Of a DNA stretch of 31,822 nucleotides, positions 8,373 to 17,306 are shown piece after piece. Every line of letters starts with the position of its first letter. Position 1 is the first letter of the stretch. The DNA comes from CAZLQF01 sp964561545 (GTDB taxonomy: Bacteria > Bacteroidota > Bacteroidia > CAILMK01 > CAYYUA01), in the NCBI GenBank assembly GCA_964561545.1, contig CAZLQF010000030.1:1-31822 (forward strand), in the 5' to 3' direction. The notes under the pieces were generated by a model that ran no database searches, was not told the origin of the DNA, and saw only the letters and a program-made list of their open reading frames with translations. The position numbers and the translations under genes were made by a program.

Positions 8373-9556
8373 TGACCCCTGGTAAGCCAGCAATTGTAAT
8401 TCCTGTATACAAGAGGGTAAAAGCGCTTAAAAGGTTATTAAACTCGCTCTTAAATGCACATTATCCCTCCAATGATGTACCAATTGTTTTTAGCAAGGAA
8501 GGCAATTCATCGCCAAAGGTCCATGATTTCGTTGAGTCGTTTAATTGGCCTTTTGGTCAGAAAATAATTCGCAAGCAACCCCAACAATTAGGACTTGATC
8601 AACATTTATTGAAATGTGCAAGCTATTCAAAAGAATTTGGATCGGTCATTGTAATTGAAGATGACCTCTTCATGGCTCCCTACTTTTATGACTATGCTCA
8701 AGCGGCTGCAAATTATTACCTGGATGATGAAAGAATCGCAGGCATCAGTTTGTACAGCTATAACCTGCACCCATATGAGCAGAAACCATTTGATCCGCTT
8801 ATTGAAGGTAACCAACCGCACTTTATTCAAAAGCTTCCTACCTGGGGGGAAATTTGGACCCAAAACCAATGGGCAACATTTGAAGCATGGTGGCAGGCCA
8901 ATGATTACCATTTACCTCCAGCAAGGCCAAACCTCCCAAACAACTTGGAGGCTTACCAGGATCATTACTGGGAAAAAATTTATAACACCTTTTTAATTGA
9001 AACCAATCGCTATTTTGTTTTCCCACCTAATTCTTATTCAACCAATTTTTCAGAAATCGGAACACACGTAAAAAACCCGATTGAAGAAAACGTGTATCAA
9101 GTGTCGCTTCAAATAGGTGCTCAACTTCCTAATTTTCAAACCATAGAACAGTCGAATGGTATTTATGATGCCTACTTCGAGCTATTACCTGCTCAAATGA
9201 AAGTCCTTAACCCCAAGCTGGTACCTTATGATTTTGCAGTAGATCTTTATGGAAGCAAGCAATTGGAAGAAATTGATAAACCATATGTGCTAAGTTGCAA
9301 AATAGCCACCAATCCTGAAATGAGCTTTGGGCGGAACCTTAAGCCTCATGAATTGAACATTGCTTATGATATTGAAGGCAATGATTTATACCTCGCTAAA
9401 AAAGAGAATTTTAGCGCATCTTTTTTTGATCATTGGAGGCGACAATTAAGAGCCCATTATTATCATTATCCCGAGACGGGAATTATGAACCTTTTAAAGA
9501 TGAAATTACTGGAGATTTTAAGCCGGTTTTTCCATGGACTATGGGATAATCGGTAA
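8372..9556 (+). CDS. GNT-I-like (GT13-type) glycosyltransferase
   Basis: This 394-residue protein begins with AIVIPVYKRVKALKRLL and has LGLDQHLL at about 73-80, followed by VIVIEDDL with the metal-binding EDD at 96-98. IPVYKR, a hypothetical donor pocket and an EDD motif in place of DxD are features of N-acetylglucosaminyltransferase I-like enzymes (PF03071), which also occur in bacteria. Residues 100-230 (YFYDYAQAAANYY, LPTWGEIWTQNQW) fit the GT13-like core, while the C-terminal 150 residues are not recognised. The start overlaps the preceding stop. The gene ends only 24 bases from the convergent fabH stop, with no hairpin that I can see. The GT13 assignment is moderate; a divergent GT2 enzyme is the alternative. 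Confidence 0.7.
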   Translation: MTPGKPAIVIPVYKRVKALKRLLNSLLNAHYPSNDVPIVFSKEGNSSPKVHDFVESFNWPFGQKIIRKQPQQLGLDQHLLKCASYSKEFGSVIVIEDDLFMAPYFYDYAQAAANYYLDDERIAGISLYSYNLHPYEQKPFDPLIEGNQPHFIQKLPTWGEIWTQNQWATFEAWWQANDYHLPPARPNLPNNLEAYQDHYWEKIYNTFLIETNRYFVFPPNSYSTNFSEIGTHVKNPIEENVYQVSLQIGAQLPNFQTIEQSNGIYDAYFELLPAQMKVLNPKLVPYDFAVDLYGSKQLEEIDKPYVLSCKIATNPEMSFGRNLKPHELNIAYDIEGNDLYLAKKENFSASFFDHWRRQLRAHYYHYPETGIMNLLKMKLLEILSRFFHGLWDNR

Positions 9557-9580
9557 AAATAATTTGGCTGAGACTGTTAA

Positions 9581-10573
9581 TTAGTTGTAAGCCCACTTCA
9601 GGTAAACAGCACCCCATGTAAAACCTCCACCAAAAGAGGAAAGAATCAGATTGTCTCCTTTATGCAATTGATTTTCCCATTCCCAAAGGCACAAGGGAAT
9701 AGTGGCATTGGTTGTATTGCCATACCTTTGTATATTGATCATGACCTTGTCTTCGGATAGGCCCATTTTAACACCAGTGGCATCAATAATTCTTCTATTG
9801 GCCTGATGCGGAACAAGGTAAGCGATATCTTCAGGATTCAGCTCATTACGTTTCATGACGTTATTGGAGGCTTCAGACATTTTGCTTACCGCTAATTTAA
9901 ATACCGTCTTTCCTTCCTGGTAAACGTAATGTTCGTGGTTTTTTACAGTCTCATTAGAAGGGGGTCTGGTAGAACCTCCGGCTTTCATATGTAAATAAGC
10001 CCTTCCGGCACCATCACTCTCGTAGATGGCATCCATAAATCCAGTTTCTTCTTCTGTAGGTTCAAGCATCACAGCAGATGCAGCATCACCAAAAATAATG
10101 CAGGTAGCACGATCAGTATAGTCAATGATCGAAGACATGGTATCAGCGCCCACCAGGATCACTTTTTTGGCAAATCCGGATTCAATGTATTTAGCAGCAA
10201 TGGATAAGGAATATAGGAAACCAGAACAGGCAGCCTCTACATCGAATCCAAAAGCATTAACAAGCCCTGTTTTATCTGAAAGAACATTGGCTGTAGCGGG
10301 AAACATCATATCAGGCGTAACTGTACTGCAAATAATGCAGTCAACTTCCTCTGGCCTGGTATCGGTTTTTTTTAGCAACTCATTGATGGCGCGCTCGCCC
10401 ATGTAAGAAGTTCCTATGCCCTCCCCTTTTAAAATACGCCTTTCTTGAATGCCTGTGCGGGCCTGAATCCACTCATCATTGGTATCCACTATCTGCTCGA
10501 GCTCCTGATTGGTAAGCACATAATCAGGAACATAAGCGCCAATCCCGGTAATAGCAGCATGTGTTTTACCCAT
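9581..10573 (-). CDS. 3-oxoacyl-ACP synthase III (FabH)
   Basis: FabH condenses acetyl-CoA (or a branched starter) with malonyl-ACP to begin type II fatty acid synthesis in the cytosol. The 330-residue length is normal for the family. The catalytic triad is visible: Cys116 in EAACSGF, His256 in PHQANRRI and Asn286 in YGNTTNA. The N-terminal GIGAYVPDYVLTN and the DEWI..RTGI..R motif are standard, as is the C-terminal SSFGGGFTWGA. It is the last gene of the run and starts 10 bases after plsX. In this phylum the starter preference often includes branched acyl-CoA, which cannot be read from the sequence. Confidence 0.96.
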   Translation of the reverse strand: MGKTHAAITGIGAYVPDYVLTNQELEQIVDTNDEWIQARTGIQERRILKGEGIGTSYMGERAINELLKKTDTRPEEVDCIICSTVTPDMMFPATANVLSDKTGLVNAFGFDVEAACSGFLYSLSIAAKYIESGFAKKVILVGADTMSSIIDYTDRATCIIFGDAASAVMLEPTEEETGFMDAIYESDGAGRAYLHMKAGGSTRPPSNETVKNHEHYVYQEGKTVFKLAVSKMSEASNNVMKRNELNPEDIAYLVPHQANRRIIDATGVKMGLSEDKVMINIQRYGNTTNATIPLCLWEWENQLHKGDNLILSSFGGGFTWGAVYLKWAYN

Positions 10574-10583
10574 TTAAAGAAAT

Positions 10584-11525
10584 TTAAGATTCAAATTCAG
10601 CTTTCATTTTTTCAATCAGGCGAGCATCTACAATATCTTGTGAAAGCATGATCATATTTTTGAAAGCAGTGGGAGAGGATACACCATGGCCGATCATTAC
10701 AGGCTTATTAACACCGAGGATTGGTGTGCCACCATAGTTTTCATAGTCAAATTGTTTAAAGAATTCATCTTTAATACCGCGCTGCTTGATGATCTCAATA
10801 ATAGATTCTGCTGATTTCAATACAATGTTGCCTGTAAATCCATCGCATACATAAACATCGGCCACATCTTTAAACAGGTCGTGACCTTCAACATTACCTA
10901 TGAAATTAATTTTATCGGAAGCTTCAAGCATGGGATAGGCAGCCTTAGTCTCCACATTGCCCTTTTCTTTCTCTGAGCCAATGTTAAGCAAGCCTACCCT
11001 TGGATTATCATTTTTGTATACATATTTAGAATAAAGTGAACCTAATAAACCAAATTGGTATAGGACATCCTGTTTACAATCCGCGTTGGCACCTGCGTCA
11101 AGCATGATTCCATAGCTACCATTTTCCTTCGGTACCAAAGTTGTTACCGAAGGCCTCAGCACCCCCTCTATAGCGTTTACGGTATAAAGCGAGCCAACCA
11201 TCATGGCACCTGTATTCCCAGCACTCAGGAACACATCTATTTTACCTTCACTCAAAAGCTGAAATCCAATGGAAATTGAAGATTTGGGTTTTTTGGAAAA
11301 TGATTTTGTAGGAGATTCTCCCATTTCAATCACTTCTTCGGAATGGATGATTTTGAAGTGATCTTTACTTAAACCATGCTCGTCCAAATAAGGTTCAATA
11401 ATGGATTGATCTCCAAGTAATACAAGTTCTAAATTTTCAGGAGGATCTTGGTAAACTTGTTTGACACCATCTAAGGCGGCATTGGGAGCAAAATCTCCTC
11501 CCATAATATCTATTCCAATTCTCAT
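10584..11525 (-). CDS. Phosphate acyltransferase PlsX
   Basis: PlsX converts acyl-ACP to acyl-phosphate, which PlsY uses to acylate glycerol-3-phosphate in the first step of phospholipid synthesis. The 313-residue protein has the family start MRIGIDIMGGDFAPN, the SAGNTGAMMVGS loop around residue 100, LDAGAN and DGFTGNIVLKS. It is a peripheral membrane protein without transmembrane segments. It lies between rpmF and fabH, a very common arrangement that links ribosomal protein, phospholipid and fatty acid synthesis. Spacing is 10 bases to fabH and 80 bases from rpmF. Confidence 0.96.
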   Translation of the reverse strand: MRIGIDIMGGDFAPNAALDGVKQVYQDPPENLELVLLGDQSIIEPYLDEHGLSKDHFKIIHSEEVIEMGESPTKSFSKKPKSSISIGFQLLSEGKIDVFLSAGNTGAMMVGSLYTVNAIEGVLRPSVTTLVPKENGSYGIMLDAGANADCKQDVLYQFGLLGSLYSKYVYKNDNPRVGLLNIGSEKEKGNVETKAAYPMLEASDKINFIGNVEGHDLFKDVADVYVCDGFTGNIVLKSAESIIEIIKQRGIKDEFFKQFDYENYGGTPILGVNKPVMIGHGVSSPTAFKNMIMLSQDIVDARLIEKMKAEFES

Positions 11526-11605
11526 TGTTATTGTTGAATATGGGTTATGTGACTAATTGGTAAAGTTGATGAAAAATTAAAACACGGTCTTTTAGCTGGA
11601 CGTTT

Positions 11606-11785
11606 TCACTCGTCAATCACTACTTTGCCCCTGTAATATAATTTACCCTCATGCCAGTAGGCTCTGTGCCTTAAATGAGGTTCACCGGTTGTTTGGCAGA
11701 AAGTAATATCCGGCCTTTTAGTTTTGTAATGGGTTCTTCTTTTATCTCTTCTGGTTTTGGATGCCTTTCTTTTAGGTTGTGCCAT
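11606..11785 (-). CDS. 50S ribosomal protein L32 (RpmF)
   Basis: This 59-residue, strongly basic protein begins MAQPKRKASKTRRDKRR, the hallmark of L32, and ends YYRGKVVIDE. CQTTGEPHLRHR in the middle corresponds to the CP..GE...HR core; with a single cysteine it cannot form the four-Cys zinc site, so it is of the zinc-free type. It follows yceD by 17 bases and precedes plsX, the classical yceD-rpmF-plsX-fabH order. At 59 codons it is easily missed by length cut-offs. Confidence 0.96.
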   Translation of the reverse strand: MAQPKRKASKTRRDKRRTHYKTKRPDITFCQTTGEPHLRHRAYWHEGKLYYRGKVVIDE

Positions 11786-11802
11786 AAATTAACTTTTATT
11801 TA

Positions 11803-12324
11803 TTAATTGTACAAATTTCTTAGTTTTTCCCATCGAGGATCGATATCATCGTCATCTTTTCGCTCCTTGCCTAAGTTGTTAATGAGCTTGATCATTTCTT
11901 GGTTACAATTTTTTTCAATTTCTTCGCAAACCGGCTTCATGGGCTTAGCCAAGTTTAAAAAATCGTAAATCGGTTTTGCAATATTAATTTCAATTGCATC
12001 AGGTGGCAAAATGATGACGTTTGCTTCTGGTTCTTTTTGCTCATCCTCTAATTTCACTATTAAGTGATGCTCTTCTTCCAAGCGCCACTTTAATTCATCT
12101 AAACAACGGTCACAATTTAACTGCATATGCCCCTTGATGGTAAGATCCAGCGTAAAAAATGTATCCTTTTCTTTATTTAATACGCAATGAATGTTGGCCT
12201 CCGCTTGATCAATTAAAGAATTTTCAAAATGCTCAAAGAAATCATCACCTACTTGAAAATCGTATTCATGCCTTCCAAGATTTAGGTTAATAAATCTAAT
12301 TGTATATTGATCAAGATGCCTCAC
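11803..12324 (-). CDS. DUF177 / YceD family protein
   Basis: This 173-residue protein belongs to the YceD (DUF177) family that precedes rpmF in most bacteria; in plants and E. coli the family is tied to 23S rRNA accumulation. The conserved core is visible: a beta-rich N-terminal part, then LNCDRCLDEL (C-x-x-C at about residue 90), NLAKPMKPVC near residue 130 and the C-terminal DPRWEKLRNL typical of Bacteroidota members. The start is GTG, since no in-frame ATG lies upstream before stops. A consensus promoter ends 26 bases before it, which fits this start. Confidence 0.9.
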   Translation of the reverse strand: MRHLDQYTIRFINLNLGRHEYDFQVGDDFFEHFENSLIDQAEANIHCVLNKEKDTFFTLDLTIKGHMQLNCDRCLDELKWRLEEEHHLIVKLEDEQKEPEANVIILPPDAIEINIAKPIYDFLNLAKPMKPVCEEIEKNCNQEMIKLINNLGKERKDDDDIDPRWEKLRNLYN

Positions 12325-12349
12325 TATTCCACATTTACTAAAATGAGCG

Positions 12350-12379
12350 CAAAATTAACAATTTTTCAAAAAAGCCCAA
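12350..12379 (-). promoter_or_regulatory. Internal promoter for yceD-rpmF-plsX-fabH
   Basis: On the minus strand TTG (12379-12377), exactly 19 bases, then TAATTTTG (12357-12350) match the phylum consensus. Transcription would begin around 12343, some 20 bases before the GTG start of yceD. It sits in the 62-base gap after pdxA, so the downstream genes can be made independently of pdxA. Confidence 0.7.
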
Positions 12380-12386
12380 TTTTGCC

Positions 12387-13490
12387 TCAAGTTTCCTTTT
12401 CTTTTACCATTCTGCTTTCCAGCGGATTAGCAGTGATAACGTCATGCATACCCCGGTTTTTAATAATATCAATGTTCATAAAAAGTGCTTCTCTTAAAGA
12501 GGTAGCATCTGCCTGATTCTTACCTGAAATCGCAAAACCCGTTCCATGATCAGGGGATGTCCTTACCAATGGTAACCCAGCGGTATAATTCACGCCTTTT
12601 TCAAAAGAAAGCGTTTTAAAAGGAACCAAGCCTTGATCATGATACATGGCCAGGGTTGCATCAAAATTCATAAATTGCCTGCTTCCAAAAAATCCATCTG
12701 CCGGATAAGGGCCAAAAACCAACAAGTTTTCTTCCTTAGCCGCCTCTATGGCAGGGGTAATGATCTCATCTTCTTCATTGCCAAGCAACCCCTCTTCCCC
12801 TGCATGGGGATTTAGGCCTAAAACGGCTATTTTTGGTTTATGAAAGGTAAAATCTTGTTTTAGGGAACTATCCAAAACTTTTAATTTATTAACAATTAAC
12901 TCCTTAGATAGATGGTTGGTTACTTCTTGAAATGGTACATGGCCGGTTGCCACTCCGATCTTTATGTCTTCTGAAGCCATTAACATTAAATGATCGTCTG
13001 CATTCATTTCTTGTTGCAAATACTCGGTATGGCCAGGAAAATCAAAATTATTCGCCTGGATCACTTTTTTATTGATCGGACTGGTTACAATGCCATTTAG
13101 TTTTCCGGCTTTAAGGTCTTCCATCATGGTTGACAGGGATTGAAAGGCATATTTACCGGACAATTCGGTAGCTTTTCCCATTTCAATCCTTGGGTTTTCA
13201 TTCCAGGGATTTTTAAGGTTGATGCGTTGTGCATGCGCCTTATCTACCGAATCAATCGGGTTAAAGTTCATGTTTTTGTAATTCAGCACCTTCGCAAAAT
13301 AATTGGCCACCTTACCCGAAATGTAAACAACGGGAGTGCAGTAGTTGAGGATCCTGTTATCAGATAATGTCTTGATTACTACCTCGGGGCCTACGCCATT
13401 AACATCACCTGAGCTAATTCCAATAAGGGGTTTATTTTGGTTTTGATTTTCATTGTTGGGGGTATCTTGTTGATTTTGACTATCGCTCAT
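12387..13490 (-). CDS. 4-hydroxythreonine-4-phosphate dehydrogenase PdxA
   Basis: PdxA oxidises 4-phosphohydroxy-threonine, giving 3-amino-2-oxopropyl phosphate for pyridoxine ring closure by PdxJ (DXP-independent vitamin B6 route). The three metal-binding histidines are present at His154 (FPGHTEY), His229 (LNPHAGE) and His284 (MYHDQG). GDVNGVGPEV at 29-38, VTSPINK and RTSPDHGTGF are standard. The 367 residues include a roughly 20-residue N-terminal extension rich in Asn and Gln (residues 3-20) that most relatives lack; no later in-frame Met before the core offers an alternative start. It is the first gene of a run of five on this strand. Confidence 0.95.
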   Translation of the reverse strand: MSDSQNQQDTPNNENQNQNKPLIGISSGDVNGVGPEVVIKTLSDNRILNYCTPVVYISGKVANYFAKVLNYKNMNFNPIDSVDKAHAQRINLKNPWNENPRIEMGKATELSGKYAFQSLSTMMEDLKAGKLNGIVTSPINKKVIQANNFDFPGHTEYLQQEMNADDHLMLMASEDIKIGVATGHVPFQEVTNHLSKELIVNKLKVLDSSLKQDFTFHKPKIAVLGLNPHAGEEGLLGNEEDEIITPAIEAAKEENLLVFGPYPADGFFGSRQFMNFDATLAMYHDQGLVPFKTLSFEKGVNYTAGLPLVRTSPDHGTGFAISGKNQADATSLREALFMNIDIIKNRGMHDVITANPLESRMVKEKET

Positions 13491-13824
13491 ATCGAAGCAT
13501 TTTGTTTAAGCTTATCCAAGGTTAACAAATTTCCTTAAAAATATTTCCTGATTGAAAGAAATTGTTGAACGTTCAAGCATTTATTTCGGGCTCAAAATTA
13601 ACCTTTTTGTAATCATCAGCCTATCCAGTGCAGGATTTAAATCATGGCAATTACCAAACAATCAAGCGAAAGCCTTTAGGTAAGAAAATATCAAAACACT
13701 CTCATTTAGCAGCATGAAATTATACCCACCATCAGTGAATAACCTGGAATGGTACATGTTGATGCTTAAAAAAACAACAGCATACGTAATTTATAAATCA
13801 AATTGACTTGATTTAATGAAAGTG
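13491..13824. other. Intergenic region upstream of pdxA
   Basis: The 334 bases contain no gene. On the minus strand TAATTTTG (13600-13593) fits the -7 box, but I find no TTG at the right distance, so it is at best a weak promoter for pdxA with a leader of about 100 bases. A small hairpin lies at 13794-13815, listed separately. Confidence 0.5.
13794..13815 (-). terminator. Possible weak terminator after the DUF4412-like gene
   Basis: TAAATCAA and TTGATTTA form a perfect 8-bp stem around a 6-base loop, ten bases past the stop codon at 13825. The stem is AT-rich and there is no clean U-tract, so termination would be weak. Confidence 0.3.
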
Positions 13825-14541
13825 CTAATTCTTCTGCTGGATGAAGGAGTTGTTATTGCCATCCTGAACATAATACCCCGAAAGGTCAAATTTAGACTGA
13901 GGCAGTTGTTTTTCTTTGATTTCGGTAAGTTTAGTTCTAACCCAATCATGGTTACTTTTATGTTGTAATACACTGGCTACCGGAAATCCATTAAGTGATA
14001 ATTGATCCATGGAAGGGATCTTGGAAGTTACTTCTTGATTTCTGGGATGGTCATTCAATGCATTGAATAAACGGGTAAAGTTAAAATCCAGCTCTTTGGT
14101 AACCCAGACTTGGGAATTGGCTTTGTTTGCCTTGATAATATATTTTTTACATTGGTATTCATTAATATCCTTGGTTTCTTGGGTCCGCTTTACCGAGACA
14201 TTGTCATTAACCAGGAGTTCATTGCCACCGTTGGTTAATTCTTTTCGCATAGCAAGCTTCCGGTTACCAGCATCCATCATGTGGTAAATTTCATTTGAAT
14301 TCTGGTCAATAAGGATTTTGGTATCGTAGGATTTATTGGGGGAATGAAGCTCGATAAGGGTCTTATCATCTTTTACATAAAATTGAATGAACACCTTGCG
14401 GGTTTCCTCATCATTTTTATCTTCATGGAATTTAGATTCAAGGGTGAAGGTGCCCTCAAAATCTCCTGCTTGGCTTTGTTGAGCACCAACTATGAGCATT
14501 ATAAAACAGATAATTAAGTTTAGTACTTTCATAGGACGCAT
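13825..14541 (-). CDS. Exported DUF4412-like protein
   Basis: This protein has 238 residues from the first ATG or 235 from a second (Met4, at 14532), which precedes a typical signal peptide (MKVLNLIICFIMLIVGAQQSQA) and may be the real start. The mature part is beta-rich: FEGTFTLESKF, FYVKDDKTLIEL, TKILIDQNSNEIYHMMD and YQCKKYIIK with one cysteine, followed by a KANSQVWVTKEL strand. This resembles DUF4412, periplasmic or outer-membrane-associated proteins with a lipoprotein-carrier-like fold. The function is not known. It stands alone, about 60 bases after the murF-alr gene, and may share its transcript. Confidence 0.6.
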   Translation of the reverse strand: MRPMKVLNLIICFIMLIVGAQQSQAGDFEGTFTLESKFHEDKNDEETRKVFIQFYVKDDKTLIELHSPNKSYDTKILIDQNSNEIYHMMDAGNRKLAMRKELTNGGNELLVNDNVSVKRTQETKDINEYQCKKYIIKANKANSQVWVTKELDFNFTRLFNALNDHPRNQEVTSKIPSMDQLSLNGFPVASVLQHKSNHDWVRTKLTEIKEKQLPQSKFDLSGYYVQDGNNNSFIQQKN

Positions 14542-14604
14542 TTTACCTTGATTCTAATTTGGTACAAATTTCTCAAAATGCCCCAACTTAAACAAATTCA
14601 CCAT

Positions 14605-17094
14605 TTACTCATTCAAATAAACCCTTTTAACACGCTGCGCAATGTTGGTCAATACTTCATAGGGAATGGTATCCATTAGTGCAGCAATTTCCTGAATATT
14701 AGGCTTATCCCCAAAAACAACCACTTCTTGGCCCTCTCGAACACCAATACCTGTTACATCCACCATCGTCATGTCCATACAAACATTACCGACAACTGGT
14801 GCTGGTGTGCCATTGACCATCACATATCCTTGTCCATTACTTAGCAATCGATTGAACCCATCTGCATAACCTATACTGAGGGTTGCAATGGTTGTGGTTT
14901 TCGTTATTTTACCTGCGCGGCCATAGCCAACCGTATCGCCAGGTTTTAGATGCTTGAGTTGAGCAACCGTGGTTTTAAGGGTGCTAACAGTACGAAGAAG
15001 TGCTGCTACATGGCCGGTTGTATCAATGCCATAAACACCCAGACCCAAGCGGACCATATCATATTGGGCCTTGCTATGACGAACGACACCTCCGGTGTTG
15101 AGTATGTGTTTAAGAAAATCTTCTTGAAGGTGATTTTGAAGTTTATCAACCATTCTTTCAAAAGCATCAATTTGCTTTTGGGTAAAATCATCCTCTTCGG
15201 GTTCATCAGAGGCTACCAAATGCGAGAATACACTTTGAATTTTAATCTGCGAAGCTTTTTCAAGGGTGCTAAGCAGAGCTGGCAATTCATCTTCGGTAAA
15301 ACCAAGCCGGTGCATACCAGTATCCAACTTAATATGGACCAGAATCTTATTTGCTTGGTTACCTGCAGTTGCTTTTGCAAATTGTTCAAGTTGGCGAATG
15401 CTATAGATTTCGGGTTCAAGCTTATAAGCCACCATTCGCTCAAAGCTTTCTTCCTCTGGGTTCATCACCATGATGGGTAGTTGAATGCCCGCCTCTCTCA
15501 AGTGAATGCCTTCATCTGCATAGGCAACGGCTAAATAATCTGCTTTATGAAATTGAAGAATGTTGGCAATTTCGTAGCTACCACTTCCATAAGCAAAAGC
15601 CTTTACCATAACCATCACTTTTGTGCCAGATTTCAGATAAGAGCGGTATACATTCAGGTTATGAATCATGGCTTCAAGGTTGATCTCAAGTACTGTTTGA
15701 TGAGCTTTTTGTTGTAAAAGTTTTGATATATCCTCAAAGTGGAACTTTCGAGCGCCTTTGATAAGAATGGCTTCATTTTGGAAATCATTGGGGCCGTAAC
15801 CATTTAAAAAATCCTCAGTGCTATTGAAAAATTCATTGGCGTTAAAAATTTCATGGTTGCGATTAATGGCTGGACCAATGCCTATGAGGCGGTCAATTGC
15901 CTTAGATTCTAAAATCCTTGCTACTTCTTGGTAAAGCTCTTTTTCCCGCATCCCGGCTTGTAAAATATCGGATAAAATAACAGTCTTCTTACTGTGCTGA
16001 CTTTGCTGGTTCAAAAAGTCCAAAGCATTGTTAATAGACAGCAAATCAGAATTATAGCTGTCATTAATCAAAGTGCAACCATTAACGCCATTTTTCATTT
16101 CCATCCGCATCCTGACAGGTGATAAAGCTTCTATCCCTTCTTGGATCATGTCTCCTTCACATCCCATTACCAATAAAGTTAGCCAGCAATGGATGGCATT
16201 TTCAATGGAAGCAGGATCTGTAAAGGGAATGGCTATTTCTTGTTCCTCTTCTTTCCAAAAGCCTTTTATTTGGGTAATTCCTTGATCCTGTTGAATGGAT
16301 CTTATTTCGAGGTCTGCATTTCCTTGCTTTGACCAACTATAAAGGGTGAGGTCATCATTATCAAAAAATCCTTCCTGAAGTTGGGACTGAACGGCTTCTT
16401 CGATAAGCCCATAATCTTTGCAGTAAATGAGTGTGTGGCAATTTTTAAACAACTTGAGCTTTTCCATAACTTTTTGACGCATGTCTGTAAATCCCGCTTG
16501 GTGAGCTTGCCCAATGTTAGCAAAAATCCCTATGGTTGGTTGTATTATAGCCTCTAAATGAGCCATTTCTTCGGTTGTAGAAATTCCGGCTTCAAATACG
16601 CCCAATTCATGGGTTTCATTGAGTTCCCACACGGATAAGGGTACGCCAATTTGGGAATTAAAACTACGTGGGGAACGAAGAACATTTACTTGACGGTAAA
16701 GCAATTGGTAGAGCCATTCTTTAATAATTGTTTTTCCATTGCTACCGGTAACGCCAATTACAGGTATATTGAAATGCTTCCGATGAAAGGATGCCAACGT
16801 CTGTAATGCACCTACTACGTCTTCAACAAGGATCAAATTAACATCAGATTGGGATTGTAGATTATCGATGACCGCTCCATCCTGTATCACAAAATTGTTG
16901 CACCCCTGCTCTAATAGTTCCTCAAGGTAATCATGACCATCATGGTGACTTCCTGGAATGGCGAAGAATAAGCTGCCTTTAATCTTGCTAATCCTCCTGC
17001 TGTCAAAGAACAAAGCTTTAATTTGAGCATGAGGTTTATCTGCCTTGATCAATTGGCCATTGACTACCTCCGCTATTTTCTGGACCGTGTACAT
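14605..17094 (-). CDS. Bifunctional MurF ligase / alanine racemase
   Basis: Residues 1 to about 455 are MurF, which adds D-Ala-D-Ala to UDP-MurNAc-tripeptide. The ATP loop GSNGKT is at 117-122, NDSYNSD at 344-350 marks the Mur ligase core, and IKGAR is near 446. Residues from about 465 to 829 are alanine racemase, which supplies D-alanine. The PLP lysine is Lys498 in VKAFAYGSG, RLGLGVYGI is near 682, the catalytic tyrosine is probably Tyr724 in VGYGR, and IGYADG is at 741-746. Fusion of the two is typical of Bacteroidota and places D-Ala production next to its use. The enzyme is cytosolic. Neighbouring genes are not cell wall genes. I see no TAnnTTTG box in the 212 bases upstream. Confidence 0.96.
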   Translation of the reverse strand: MYTVQKIAEVVNGQLIKADKPHAQIKALFFDSRRISKIKGSLFFAIPGSHHDGHDYLEELLEQGCNNFVIQDGAVIDNLQSQSDVNLILVEDVVGALQTLASFHRKHFNIPVIGVTGSNGKTIIKEWLYQLLYRQVNVLRSPRSFNSQIGVPLSVWELNETHELGVFEAGISTTEEMAHLEAIIQPTIGIFANIGQAHQAGFTDMRQKVMEKLKLFKNCHTLIYCKDYGLIEEAVQSQLQEGFFDNDDLTLYSWSKQGNADLEIRSIQQDQGITQIKGFWKEEEQEIAIPFTDPASIENAIHCWLTLLVMGCEGDMIQEGIEALSPVRMRMEMKNGVNGCTLINDSYNSDLLSINNALDFLNQQSQHSKKTVILSDILQAGMREKELYQEVARILESKAIDRLIGIGPAINRNHEIFNANEFFNSTEDFLNGYGPNDFQNEAILIKGARKFHFEDISKLLQQKAHQTVLEINLEAMIHNLNVYRSYLKSGTKVMVMVKAFAYGSGSYEIANILQFHKADYLAVAYADEGIHLREAGIQLPIMVMNPEEESFERMVAYKLEPEIYSIRQLEQFAKATAGNQANKILVHIKLDTGMHRLGFTEDELPALLSTLEKASQIKIQSVFSHLVASDEPEEDDFTQKQIDAFERMVDKLQNHLQEDFLKHILNTGGVVRHSKAQYDMVRLGLGVYGIDTTGHVAALLRTVSTLKTTVAQLKHLKPGDTVGYGRAGKITKTTTIATLSIGYADGFNRLLSNGQGYVMVNGTPAPVVGNVCMDMTMVDVTGIGVREGQEVVVFGDKPNIQEIAALMDTIPYEVLTNIAQRVKRVYLNE

Positions 17095-17306
17095 GGCTGT
17101 TATTTGTTTTCGAAGGTATGTTTTCTAAAGTTTAATTCGGAATTACCAGCAACTAATTCGCAACCTAAAAGTTAATAGGTATAGGTAAGGATTCAGAATT
17201 GAGGTATCGGATTTCAAGTATAATTTTAATGCAAGTTTAAACGGTTAATACATTTAACGACATTAACACAGTAACATGTAGCAAACCCATTACAAAACAT
17301 CCCTGA

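Noticed and set aside
9557..9580. Shared terminator of the convergent glycosyltransferase and fabH genes
   Set aside because: The 24 bases between the stop codons contain no inverted repeat.
14950..15480. 176-codon plus-strand open frame
   Set aside because: It is entirely antisense to the alanine racemase half of MurF-Alr and has no matching features.
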